The notes under the pieces are model-generated. The model saw nothing but the letters and a program-made list of their open reading frames with translations. It did not search any database and was not told the origin of the DNA. From Leucaena leucocephala (lineage: Eukaryota > Streptophyta > Magnoliopsida > Fabales > Fabaceae), in assembly GCA_037074615.1 (NCBI GenBank), contig CM073527.1, forward strand, positions 5,978,848 through 6,042,847: a stretch of DNA of 64,000 nt, given 5' to 3'. Of the stretch, positions 10,745 to 20,585 are shown piece after piece. Made by a program: the position numbers and the translations under genes. The number at the start of each line of letters is the position of its first letter. Position 1 is the stretch's first letter.

Positions 10745-11147
10745 TGAAGGATTTTGGGCAGACCTGAGATGGCTTTTTTTCCACTGAGATACCTACACGC
10801 AACCATAGCACCTTGTATGGACTCTCTTACGTCTCACGACAAATTCACCGAAGAAGGATAAGCACCGAGAAACACTGACAGGAAGCAAAAAATGATAACA
10901 AATAAGGAGAAAAGAATAGCACTCTCTTTTTCTTGTCTATAGAGCAAAACTATACACACACGAGAGAATCTTAAAATTGATCCTTCCTCATTTCTTTCCT
11001 GTATGTGTGTATATGTGGTGGGGGAGTAGGATACCTGTAACTCCCATTCCCTCATTTTCCTTACTTAAAAAATGTAAACCGTTCCCTCTATTTGCTTCTC
11101 AAATTTGGGTTTAATCTACTATGGGTGGACTAGCCCATTTCCCAACA
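10745..11147 (-). repeat. 5' LTR of the minus-strand copia element
   Basis: 403 bp, plus-strand ends TGAAGGATTTTGGG...TTTCCCAACA. Matches 3980-4379 and, in opposite orientation, 32382-32784. TSD CTTCT at 11148-11152. Confidence 0.93.
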
Positions 11148-11152
11148 CTTCT

Positions 11153-12089
11153 CAAGTTTCATAAGAGGCAAACGATATTGTAGAGCACAATATTGGAAGC
11201 CTATTATGACACATGAAAACGTATCCCACTAATATATAAAACATTTAGATGTTAAGATTATCATTGCCTTATGAGGTACAAGAAACTGATCATGAGTGGA
11301 TATATATAGAGAGAGAGAGAGAAGGGGAGAAAGTGTCGCTCCTTGATCTCAAAAACATATAGAATCTCATCTTCTGCCACACCTCACCAAGTTTCAAACA
11401 AAATCGTGCTAAATATTATTGGCGCTCATTTCCCAGATTAAAAAATACCTCTTGAAAGCTAGAGATCTAAAGAAGATTCAAAGCGTTTCGCTCAATCCTT
11501 ATTTCAAAACATTGTAATTAATATTAAGGAAATAAATTTATATGAAATATTTCACTAAAAAAAATAAAAGAATGCTTTATATGAACATTATTGAGTCATA
11601 TCAAGTCCATCCTTAGTATAATAAGACCCAAGCCCAATGAAATAACTGGACCAAAATTTTTTGTATAAAAAAAATGAAATATATAGGTCATATAAGATAG
11701 TTTTCTCAATAACCGTCCGGACAGTAACTGCCAATGATGCGGTACTGGATAAGAAGACCACGAGGGAGTCAATATTTTAAAAGGATCAGAACCTAGAGAA
11801 TAGAATTCTCTCTTCCTAAAAAAACAACTCTCTTTTTCTTCCTTCTAAGTATTTGTCATGTAAGACAAAACGAGTCCAGACTAATGTTCTATTTCGTGTG
11901 TGCAATCACTCTGTCGAATTCACAAATATATTTATTTTCTTAAAAAATAATCATCATGTATCGTAAATGAATTCCAATCCCTTGAACATACTGTATATTG
12001 TTAAAAAATATAGTCTCCAAAAATATGATAATTTTGGTTTATTTTGATGATAATGATTTTTCTTAATTAATTGATACAATTTTAAAATC
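11153..12089. other. Unclassified DNA with a (GA)n tract
   Basis: Contains TATATATAGAGAGAGAGAGA at 11301-11322. The part 11640-11945, with a CT-rich stretch and a TGTAAGACAAAACGAGTCC-like segment, reads like a retrotransposon LTR or promoter-leader, but I could not define ends. No coding frame recognised. Confidence 0.4.
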
Positions 12090-12310
12090 AAGTGCTTACT
12101 CCATTCTTCCGTGGTATCAGAATGTAACACACATGGAAAGATGCCTACTGTCTTTTGCCAGTTTTATTCTCTGCAGTTGACAAGGAATTAATGGCCCAGA
12201 ATATTTTACATGCTTTTCCTTTATTACGAAAGATATTATTAATTTTCATGTCTAACATATTGTAGTTTAATTTGATATTGTCTATAAACACATGTTCAGC
12301 AAAAGAAAAT
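12090..12310 (+). repeat. Dispersed duplicate of unknown origin, copy 2
   Basis: Shares ordered blocks with 2130-2360 (for example TTATTCTCTGCAGTTGACAA followed by AATTAATGGC and AGAATATTT). The two copies lie on either side of the 403-bp-LTR copia element but about 10 kb apart and are not its target duplication. Confidence 0.55.
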
Positions 12311-12658
12311 AATAAGAAGAAGACAAAGAAAGTTAAAAGTAATAACATAATAATGTTGATGCTGTTGGTCAAAGATGATCCAAAGGAGGGTTAGTCAAAG
12401 GGCATTTTTGTCATTTTATGTGTAAAAATTGACTCTCAGGTCCCTTAGGTCTCTATAATAGTTAAATCCGTGTGACTTAACTCACATTAATGTCCTTTAT
12501 ATGGGATTAACCTGCGTCATTTTCTTAGCATTTTTTTAACTGCAACTGAATTTGAAATTAATAATAATAAACTAATTTACTACATATGAAAACTGTTTGA
12601 GAAAACAAAGGAATTCAAAATGGGGGAAAATCCAATGCTAATAATTCTCAAGTTAGAA
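12311..12658. other. Intergenic, no gene seen
   Basis: AT-rich; no recognisable frame. Includes the phrase GGGCATTTTTGTCATTTTA, which also occurs in the long LTR-like repeats further right, but the match is short. Confidence 0.4.
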
Positions 12659-12663
12659 TATAT

Positions 12664-12880
12664 TGTTATGAAAATAAAGGAAAATACAAAAAGAGTTTTG
12701 GCATGAAAGAAAGGAGATAATTGGAGAGAGGAAGGGAGTAAATATTTTCATTCATCTTGTTATCCCCATATGTGTACATCATCCTCTATTTATATGACAC
12801 CAACATTGAAAACTAATTCTAAAGAGTTACAAGTATATAAGATGGGAATGAAGTAACATAATTGTACAATTAGAGTTTAT
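12664..12880 (-). repeat. Inverted partial LTR at the head of the composite copia element
   Basis: Begins TGTTATGAAAATAAAGG, the reverse complement of the LTR end, and runs backward through the TCTCTCCAATTCTC and GATGATGTACACA blocks to the palindrome AATTGTACAATT, where homology stops. It corresponds to the last 220 bp (13022-13241) of the LTR at 12902-13241. Confidence 0.85.
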
Positions 12881-12901
12881 CTATGAACATCTAAGGGGGA
12901 G

Positions 12902-13241
12902 TGTTATAAATATTACATCATGTGTGGATATTTATAGTCTCTTAGGATTCCATCTCATATTGAATGGCATTATAGCTTATAACTCCCAAATTGAAAGGTC
13001 TCTAATATTCATTGTCAATAACCTCTAATTGTACAATTATGTTGCTTAATTTCCTTCCTTATGTACTTATAACTCTTTATAATTAGTCTTTAATATCGGT
13101 GTCTTATAAATAGAGGATGATGTACACACATTCGGTATAATAATATGAATGAAAATCACTCCCTCTTTCTCTCCAATTCTCTCTTGTCCTTCTGTTTTCT
13201 TTCATCCCAAAACTCTTATATTTTCCTTTATTTTCATAACA
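12902..13241 (+). repeat. 5' LTR of the 340-bp-LTR copia element
   Basis: Ends TGTTATAAATATTAC...TTTTCATAACA. A promoter-like TCTTATAAATAGAGG (about 13104-13118) is followed by a CT-rich leader, and 13242-13256 is a primer-binding-like sequence. Preceded at 12881-12901 by ATCTAAGGGGGAG, which is a polypurine tract of the same kind as that before the 3' LTR. Confidence 0.88.
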
Positions 13242-13256
13242 CGTTATCAACACGAG
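13242..13256 (+). promoter_or_regulatory. Putative primer-binding site
   Basis: CGTTATCAACACGAG directly follows the LTR. A very similar sequence (GTTATCAGCACGA) is the usual PBS of a large set of plant copia elements; the assignment is from that resemblance. Confidence 0.65.
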
Positions 13257-13611
13257 TTCACTATAAAAATTTTGAGGTAATAATTTCTTATAGATTCATA
13301 TGTTCTTGTAGTATATGATAATTTTCTATTTACACAAATATTTATTTTACCTAGTTATTATGTGCAGCTTTAATTTTCTGTATATTTACTATATTCAATA
13401 CGTTAATTGTTATTTTCTAATCATTGTTGTTATATTTTGTTATTTATATCTATCATGTTGTTTGTCTCATATTATGCTATTATTTTGTTTGTTATCTAAG
13501 GTATCTTTCTATTTTTATGTTATTTATTGTCCCATATTATTTTTGTTATTTTTATTTATGTTATTTATATCTATCTTTTATGTTGTTATTTTTTATCTTG
13601 TTATTTATTTT

Positions 13612-13730
13612 TTATGTTATTTTTATATTGTTTATTATCATGTTCACAGCATTATAATTGACACACACATAATTTATGCCATTTATATGTTTCCTTCATT
13701 TTATTAAGTTTGTATTTATGTTGTCTGGTT

Positions 13731-13761
<31 letters not shown>

Positions 13762-13970
13762 ATATACATAATATATAGTATTATTTATTTTTATGTTATC
13801 TTTTATATTGTTTATTATTATGTTTACACCTTTATAATTGACACATAATTTATGACATTTACATGTTTATTTCATTTTATTGAGTTTATATTTATGTTGT
13901 TTAGTTTATATATATTTATATATATGTGTGTGTATATGTATGTATATACATAATATATATAGTATTACAT
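13612..13970 (+). repeat. Tandem duplication, about 180-bp unit, in the copia leader
   Basis: TTATGTTAT..TTTTATATTG starts at 13612 and again at 13791. Both units continue through ATAATTGACACA, ATTTATG, TTTATATTTATG and a TA-rich stretch with TATATACATAATATATA. A hydrophobic frame at 13315-13707 runs across it, but its composition (F, I, Y, L from T-rich DNA) makes a real protein unlikely. Confidence 0.7.
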
Positions 13971-14550
13971 ATGGTTATATAATGTAATTATATGATTTTG
14001 GGCTTATTTGTTCATTATATTATTTGATTATGAGATTGAATTTGTTTAATTTATTTTGTTCTGGTACTATTCTTGCCCTCATTTAAATTGTTGTATTTAT
14101 ATTTATATATTGCTAATTCCCTTTCTCCTCTTTCTACATATATATTAATTTATGTTTCAATAGTTTTATTTATCTCTTCTATATCTCGTCTCTCTCTAGT
14201 GATTATAAATTTATATTATTAAATGACCAGTAGCCATAATATTCTCAATATTCTTATTAGATGGCCATTGGTAAAGGAGCATCTTTTGAATTTAATATTT
14301 GGTATCATAAGACAAATATTATGACAATTTAATGATGTAATGGTTATATAAGCCCTAAAGGCTAATGATTCATATCTAATTTTTATAAAAACCCTAAAGG
14401 CCCATGATTCATACATCAAATCATACAAAATAACTTTGTAGCTTTGAAAGATTTTTGCTATAGTCCTGAAGACTATAATATTTAGAGAAATTGATGATGA
14501 TGTACTATTGAAAGTATGAAATAGATATGTAAGAGTGATAATAACTATTA

Positions 14551-15030
14551 TGGGCATGTTTGGAAAAGGGTTTATGAAAAAAAGGCTTTTGGGCAGCTTT
14601 TGGTGAAGAGCTCATGAAAAAAAGTGGTTTTGAATAAATGAGCGTTTGGATAGTTATTTCCATAAGTACTTTTGTTATTGATAAATTATGAAAAAATGTA
14701 TGGTTATTAAATATAGGAGAGAGGAGATATAAGATATGAGAGATGAGAAAGGGTGTATAAGAGAGATGAGAGAGGAGATATGGTGTAAAAAAAGTAGGAG
14801 AGAGGGTGTAAAAAAAGTAGGAGAAAGGGTGTAAGAAAAAGTAGGGGTAATATAGTAATTGGTTAGTCTATAAGCTCTTTTAGTGTTCCATAAGCTACTC
14901 TGACCAGCTTATCTGAAACCTTAGTTTTAAACCATTATTTAGTCCAAAAGCCCTTTTGAACAAATATAATTGTTTGTCTCCAAATCTAAGTGTTGCCCAA
15001 ATCTAGGTTTTAGGAAAACCAAACACACTA
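14551..15030. mobile_element. Possible MITE nested in the copia element
   Basis: Left side GGGCATGTTTGGAAAAGGG and the complement of the right side (AGTGTGTTTGGTTTTCC) look like imperfect terminal inverted repeats with the GTTTGG core common in plant MITEs. The interior has short direct repeats of AGTAGGAGA(G/A)AGGGTGTAA near 14790-14850. No clear target duplication was found, so borders and class are uncertain. Confidence 0.4.
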
Positions 15031-17171
15031 GAAATTGATAATTGACAGCTTATACTATTTTGTCTGAGCTATTAAACTATAATTTTGACTATAAGTCATA
15101 TAGACAAAAGTAAAATGTTATAATATGACTAGAAGTCAAATGGATAAAAAAATAAATGTTATAATATGATTAGAAGTCATATGAATTAAAGGCAAATGTT
15201 AAGATATGACCAAATGAATATCTTATGAATAATATGCTTTAATTCATTGAAATTAAATGTCAAAATTGACAGTGATACCAAAAGGACCATGAAAGTTTGT
15301 AGAAAAAATCAAAATTAATTATACTCCCAATACAATAAGTTGTGGAGAAAATGCTAAAAGAAAATAACATAAGCCTAGAAAGTTAACAACTATATGATAT
15401 TTGTGTATGATATTTAATTTTTATTATTGTTTAAATTAATGTGACAGAAATTATTATAAGTATATGATATTATGATATTGATGTGAATTTTAAGATTTAC
15501 ATGAAAGCAAATAGACCGAAAAGTAATTATTGGTCATATTGTGATATATGATGTTATTCAATATTAGTTTGAATTTATTATGATTTATTGATGATAACTT
15601 TTAAATATTTGAATTTTTTTTATTTTCATAATCTTTTTGTTAAGAAAGAAAAATTATGAACTTATACAATATGCAAGCATTAGTCCAAATAACATTTTGA
15701 ATGTTGCAAATAAGTTGTATGTAGCGTCTCAAAAGTTTAATTTAAAGGATCTTCTATCTTTGGGTTTGATGAGTTTGATAAATATTAAATTGATTCAAAT
15801 ACAATTATATATTTATATTTGTTATTAGTATTCTATTCTAATCTCAAGAGGTGTTTTCAATCTTCATTTTTGAAATGATGAATTCTTGGGCATATATATT
15901 AGAATTAAATTTAGTTTTCTTATGACATTGGAGAGAAAAATATATTTATGTTACATCTAAATGAGAATTTATTAATTTATAGATTATAATCTTAAGAGTT
16001 ATTACATGCTAATCATAACACTCAAGTTCTAGAAATTATTTTTGGTTAGCGGTATATTTTTAATTTATTACTAATGTGAGGATATTGGATGAATTACCAT
16101 TAGCTTAATGTAATTTTTACTCTCTTTATTTGATGGTTAAATTGATTATTGATACCAACAAGTGTTAAAAAATAGTATGTATTCTATGAGTTATTAGCTA
16201 TTGATTTACTTACTATGAGATTGGTAATCTCTGAAGTTATTTATATTATATACTTAATTATTGATCAATAGTAGTTAAATTTAGGGATGCTAAAATAGTT
16301 GAATAATTTAAAATAAAAATATAAATATCATAATTATTTATTATTTTATATTATAATGTTGATGATATGTTGGATATTATTACACAGTACCCCATAAACA
16401 TCATAAATAATTATAAGATTTTGAATATGTTGAAGTATGTTACTAATGAATACTAAAATTATATAGTGATGTAATAATATATGATAGTTTATGAAGAACT
16501 TATGTGACAACAAAATTGAAATAGTTCTTGAAGAACTAATACATATTTTTTTACATAATGATTGATAATAAAAATTGTCACCCATAGATCTACATTAGAT
16601 CCATGATTGTATATAAGGTAGGAAGCACCTAGAATTCCTAGATAAATACATGAAAAAGGAAAACATGTTGATATGACTTACACTTGAGGGGGAGATTATT
16701 GGAATATAAGTGTGAGCTAACATTGAATTAAATTATAGTCAGATCTTCATATAAGTCCAATTGATCTACAAAAAATAGATGTCGTATTGAGGTTGTAAAT
16801 AAGTCACATGATATAAAAATTAAATTTATTGTTGGATATGGTAAACCAAAAGTTTACTTATCCAAATAAATTTACTGTTATCCTGACTTATTTAATCATC
16901 ATGAATCGTATAGATGATGTAACAAATTATTGAAAATTATGTATGAAATCCATTGAAGAACCAGAAGATTCTTCATGAATAGCCAACATAAGAATTAAAA
17001 TGTAATATTTGTTCTCAAACAAAATTAATTATGAGAATATCACTAATTATAATTTGGAATGGATCTCTACATTTACGAAAATATACTAAATTCATATATG
17101 GGTCCATTCAATTAGCATGTAACCATATAAGTATTCAATAAATTTGATAGATGTATCTATAAGATAGTTAC
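15031..17171 (+). other. Decayed copia interior, no open gene
   Basis: AT-rich sequence inside the LTR pair. Position implies gag to integrase, but stops and drift have removed recognisable motifs. The frames at 15637-15828 and 16346-16585 (minus) show nothing family-specific. Confidence 0.4.
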
Positions 17172-17830
17172 ATGTGTGATTATTATGAGTTTGCAATAAG
17201 AAGTTTGCAAGATTATCTGCATAGATATAATCAATATGTTGAGTGTACAATTTCCAGAATAGGAGAATTATTTATAAATGCGTCCACAAGTAACTTGATC
17301 AATGCTTATCAGAACAATATTTCTATTTCAGAATTAGCATATTTGATTTTATATATTAAGGCCTTTATATATATCAAGCCAATAAAATTAGCTTTTGGTC
17401 AGGAGCCAAATATTTTTAAACGTGCAATGCTTATTTCTATTGATCCACCACAATGCATATAGATGACTATTAAAAGAAAATTGAGAGTAAGAACATCCTT
17501 CTTCTTGTTTGTCTCTACATGGAACAAAATGATGTTTCTAAAGGAAACAAATAGATTTAGGAGACTTATATCACATTATTGATTGATCATCATTTGACAA
17601 AATTTTCTTAACATGAGTTGGAGAAATTGAGTAGCTAGAAAGGAAAATATAATGAATACATCATTAATATCAAATGTCGATTCTCAAATATAGTAGTATG
17701 AATTAGAAATTTATCAAATATTACATTCATAAGATATTACAAAATATGTGATATATATGATTACTGACCTAAATGAGGATTATCAAATCTCATATTCCAA
17801 CTAAAAATACTCTAACTAGTATAAATCAAA
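17172..17830 (+). pseudogene. copia integrase C-terminal region (broken)
   Basis: The frame 17172-17462 ends with KLAFGQEPNIFKRAM and IDPPQC, matching the integrase C-terminal region of copia elements in which LAFGQEPNISHLRIFGC is followed by PIAPPQ. Beyond the stop at 17461, broken pieces including LEIYQILHS and MITDLNEDYQ resemble the linker between integrase and reverse transcriptase. Several stops are present. This is the best coding evidence that the 12.9-19.6 kb unit is copia. Confidence 0.7.
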
Positions 17831-18939
17831 GTGAGATATGTATAAAATATGAAAGGTTAATTGGTTCCAAATATAATATTAAAAATATTAGAGCATGCAA
17901 TTAAGATGATCATATTAAAGAGACATGTACTCTAGAAGAGTACTAAAACATAAGTACTAGCAATAATCTCAAAAGAGGTTCAGATACCTGAGATATAATA
18001 AAGAGAGCTCCATAAGTTATGTCACAAAAAAATAGAACTAAAAAGGTAAAGTTGTTCACAACATTTTTTATAATAATATCATTAAATGAGGATCTTGTGT
18101 GTAGATCTATCATATGTAGTAGACCGAAAAATATATTTGACCAAAAGGAAAAGTAAAAGGGCAAAGATACAATTAAAATATAATTATATTCTTTTAATAT
18201 ATAAAAATTAAGAACCTGTAGTCCAAACACTTGAAATATAAAGTTATTATGAAATATATAAATATTTATGTGAAAATAAAGATTTTCATAAAGCTAATGA
18301 TGAATATAATAAGGAATATTATTTTATAGTGGACGCAATAATTTTTGTATATATTAATATTTTTGCGGTGTATAAAAATAAAATATGTGTCTAATAAATA
18401 TTGTTATAGCCTATGCATATGACTTACTAGATAGTGAAATTTATATGATAATCTTTTAAAGATTTAAAATGTCTTAAGCATATAAAGAAAAATGTCTAGA
18501 GTTGAATATCTAGTGATTTCATAATTTTTGGATTTTTGCTATAATTATTTTGTCTTTAAAAATATATTAAATTTAATTGACCAGAAGTTCCATATATTTA
18601 TTTAATTATAATATTTACCTATTGTATTGGTGTTGCATATTTTATTTGTATTGGCAAAATTAAGTTCCTGCAAGTACACAAATAGATAATAAAATTAATA
18701 TTTGAAGTTATAGTTCTACGAAACATTATATGAGATCATTTTGTTATGAATAAATTGAACATGTGGATGCAAGATATATCATGGTGATTTTCAGGATGAT
18801 TTTTCTATTATTTTCACAGTGCATAAAGCAGATGAAGAGTATGTTGATAATTCAACATATTCAGAATATATGTTGGAGGAATATACTTAAAAAATATGAC
18901 AATGCATTATGTATAGCTAAGATAAAAGGAAGATATTCT
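17831..18939 (+). other. Decayed pol region of the copia element
   Basis: Expected place of RT and RNase H. No YVDD box or RNase H signature remains readable. The 18763-18957 frame (64 codons) may preserve a rim of RNase H but is not diagnostic. Confidence 0.4.
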
Positions 18940-19245
18940 CAAATGGCATTGAAATAATCTGTTTGAGAAATTAGTACATCATGTTCATATGAAAGGATAA
19001 CTAGTAATGTTATCATCAAGGGGAGTAAAATTGATATTATCATCAGGGGAGTAAAGATCATGATGTACTCCTTTTTCTGTAACCAAGATTTTGTCCTAAC
19101 TAGATTTTCCTGGTAAAGTTTTTAATGAGGTAGCTTCAATATATATTATATACTTTTTTCCTTTATTAGGCTTTTGTCCCACAAGATTTTTTCTAGTAAG
19201 GTTTTAATGAGATACAATATTTTTCTATGAACATCTAAGTAAGAG
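18940..19245 (+). other. 3' end of copia internal region with polypurine tract
   Basis: A degraded pol tail resembling LVHHIGMRR (about 18970-19000) is followed by two copies of ATCATCA(A)GGGGAGTAAA (about 19011-19055) and then by ATCTAAGTAAGAG before the LTR at 19246, the decayed counterpart of ATCTAAGGGGGAG at 12889-12901. Confidence 0.6.
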
Positions 19246-19582
19246 TATTATAAAAATTATATCATATGTCGATGTCTATAGTCTCTTAGGATTCTATCTC
19301 ATATTGAATGTCATTATAGCTTATAACACACAAATTGAATGTCTCTAATATTCATTCTCAATGACCTCTAATTGTACAATTATGTTGCTTAATTCCCTTC
19401 TTTATATATTTATAACTCTTTAGGATTAGTCTTCAATGATGGTGTCTTATAAATAGATAATGATGTACACATATTGGGGATAACAATATGAATGAAAAAC
19501 ACTCCCTCTTTCTCTCCAATTCTCTCTTGTCATTTTCTTTTCTTTCATCCCAAAACTCGCATTTTTCTTTATTTTCATAACA
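19246..19582 (+). repeat. 3' LTR of the 340-bp-LTR copia element
   Basis: Aligns with 12902-13241 over its whole length; first bases are TATTATAAAAATTAT (TG changed to TA). Followed by TATAT at 19583-19587. Confidence 0.88.
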
Positions 19583-19587
19583 TATAT

Positions 19588-20463
19588 TTAATTTATTCTG
19601 ATTTTCAATTAGCTTATATTTAATATTTCACTAGTGATAAGAAATAGAGTAACAATATGAAGTCGTAAAATTACAAAATACAGGTTAATAATTTAATAGA
19701 AAAAATAATTATTCAGCTGTCCTTATAGTTTTACCTAATGTTTAATAAAGCCTTCGTAGTTTTTTTTATTAGATCCTTATAGTTTCCTAGTTATATATAG
19801 ATGCATTAATCCCTATGCTTATAATATGTTAATAATTAGGGTTTATGTGGATGCTAACTAAAAACATGTAAGTTGCCACAAAATATAAAATAAAAAGGTT
19901 TTAAACAACTAAAATGTTGAAATAAAATTCAACATGAAATTAAGAAAATTAATATGTTTATAACTGTTTACTTACATTTATATATAATTTATGATTTATT
20001 TTGATTTTATAAATATTCTCAATGGCAAGATTAATCCTAGTGTATACTGAGTGAGATCCACGTTATTAGCTATTAATGTTATTTTTTTTACAAATCAACA
20101 AATTATAAGTATAAAGATCAATACTTATAATTGAGAAAACTATAAGGACTGATCAATAAAAAGAAAAACAAAAGATACAATAACCTAATTTAAAATGAGG
20201 TAAAATTATAGTGACTTGGATATTAATTTCACTTAACCAATGATGTAATAAAATACATAAGAGAAGGTTTTGAAACTATAATATGAATGAAACGTTGAAA
20301 GGCTGATACTTGAACACTGTAGACATATAATCTCTTACATTCAAATATTCCATTTGACATAAGCGGGGAATGAAGATTTCACACGCACGCATTTTTCATT
20401 TGACATGTGGAAAATGATGATTGATAAATCGTTAGGCTGATTATAATTTATACACAAACACAT
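19588..20463. other. Intergenic AT-rich DNA
   Basis: No gene, RNA gene or repeat border seen. Confidence 0.5.
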
Positions 20464-20526
20464 ATATGTATACATACATACATACATACATACATACATA
20501 CATACATACATACATACATACATACA

Positions 20527-20582
<56 letters not shown>
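20464..20582. repeat. Compound (CATA)n-(TA)n microsatellite
   Basis: About 21 uninterrupted CATA units up to 20554 followed by about 14 TA units. The minus-strand frames through it (20341-20791) are the low-complexity peptide MYVC repeated and are not genes. Confidence 0.95.

Positions 20583-20585
<3 letters not shown>

Larger units (their letters stand above)
3980..11147 (-). mobile_element. Complete but coding-dead Ty1/copia retrotransposon, minus strand (family 403)
   Basis: Two LTRs of 400 and 403 bp (3980-4379 and 10745-11147) enclose an internal region read right to left: PBS, leader with a reading frame, gag, protease, integrase, reverse transcriptase, RNase H, a post-pol frame and a polypurine tract. 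Integrase before RT defines copia. The 5-bp sequence CTTCT flanks both outer ends (3975-3979 and 11148-11152), showing one intact insertion. The left LTR begins TAAAGG where the right begins TGAAGG, so the terminal TG is mutated there. A second copy of the family lies at about 26.46-32.78 kb on the plus strand. Many stops show the element cannot encode its own proteins. Confidence 0.93.
12664..19582 (+). mobile_element. Decayed copia element with inverted LTR head, flanked by TATAT
   Basis: Direct LTRs at 12902-13241 (340 bp) and 19246-19582 (337 bp) enclose a plus-strand internal region with PBS, copia integrase C-terminal remnants and a recognisable 3' end. To the left of the first LTR lies an inverted 217-bp piece of the same LTR (12664-12880) joined through a 21-bp segment that resembles the element's own polypurine tract. 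TATAT occurs just outside the inverted piece (12659-12663) and just outside the right LTR (19583-19587), so the whole composite may have been inserted as one unit. AT-rich sequence makes a chance match possible. Confidence 0.75.

Noticed and set aside
12881..12901. A third copia element ending at 12901
   Set aside because: Only 21 bp resembling the polypurine tract are present; it is simpler to treat this as part of the rearranged head of the element at 12902.
13315..13707. 130-codon plus-strand protein
   Set aside because: Product is almost only F, I, L, Y and V from T-rich, tandemly duplicated DNA inside a decayed copia leader; no family features.
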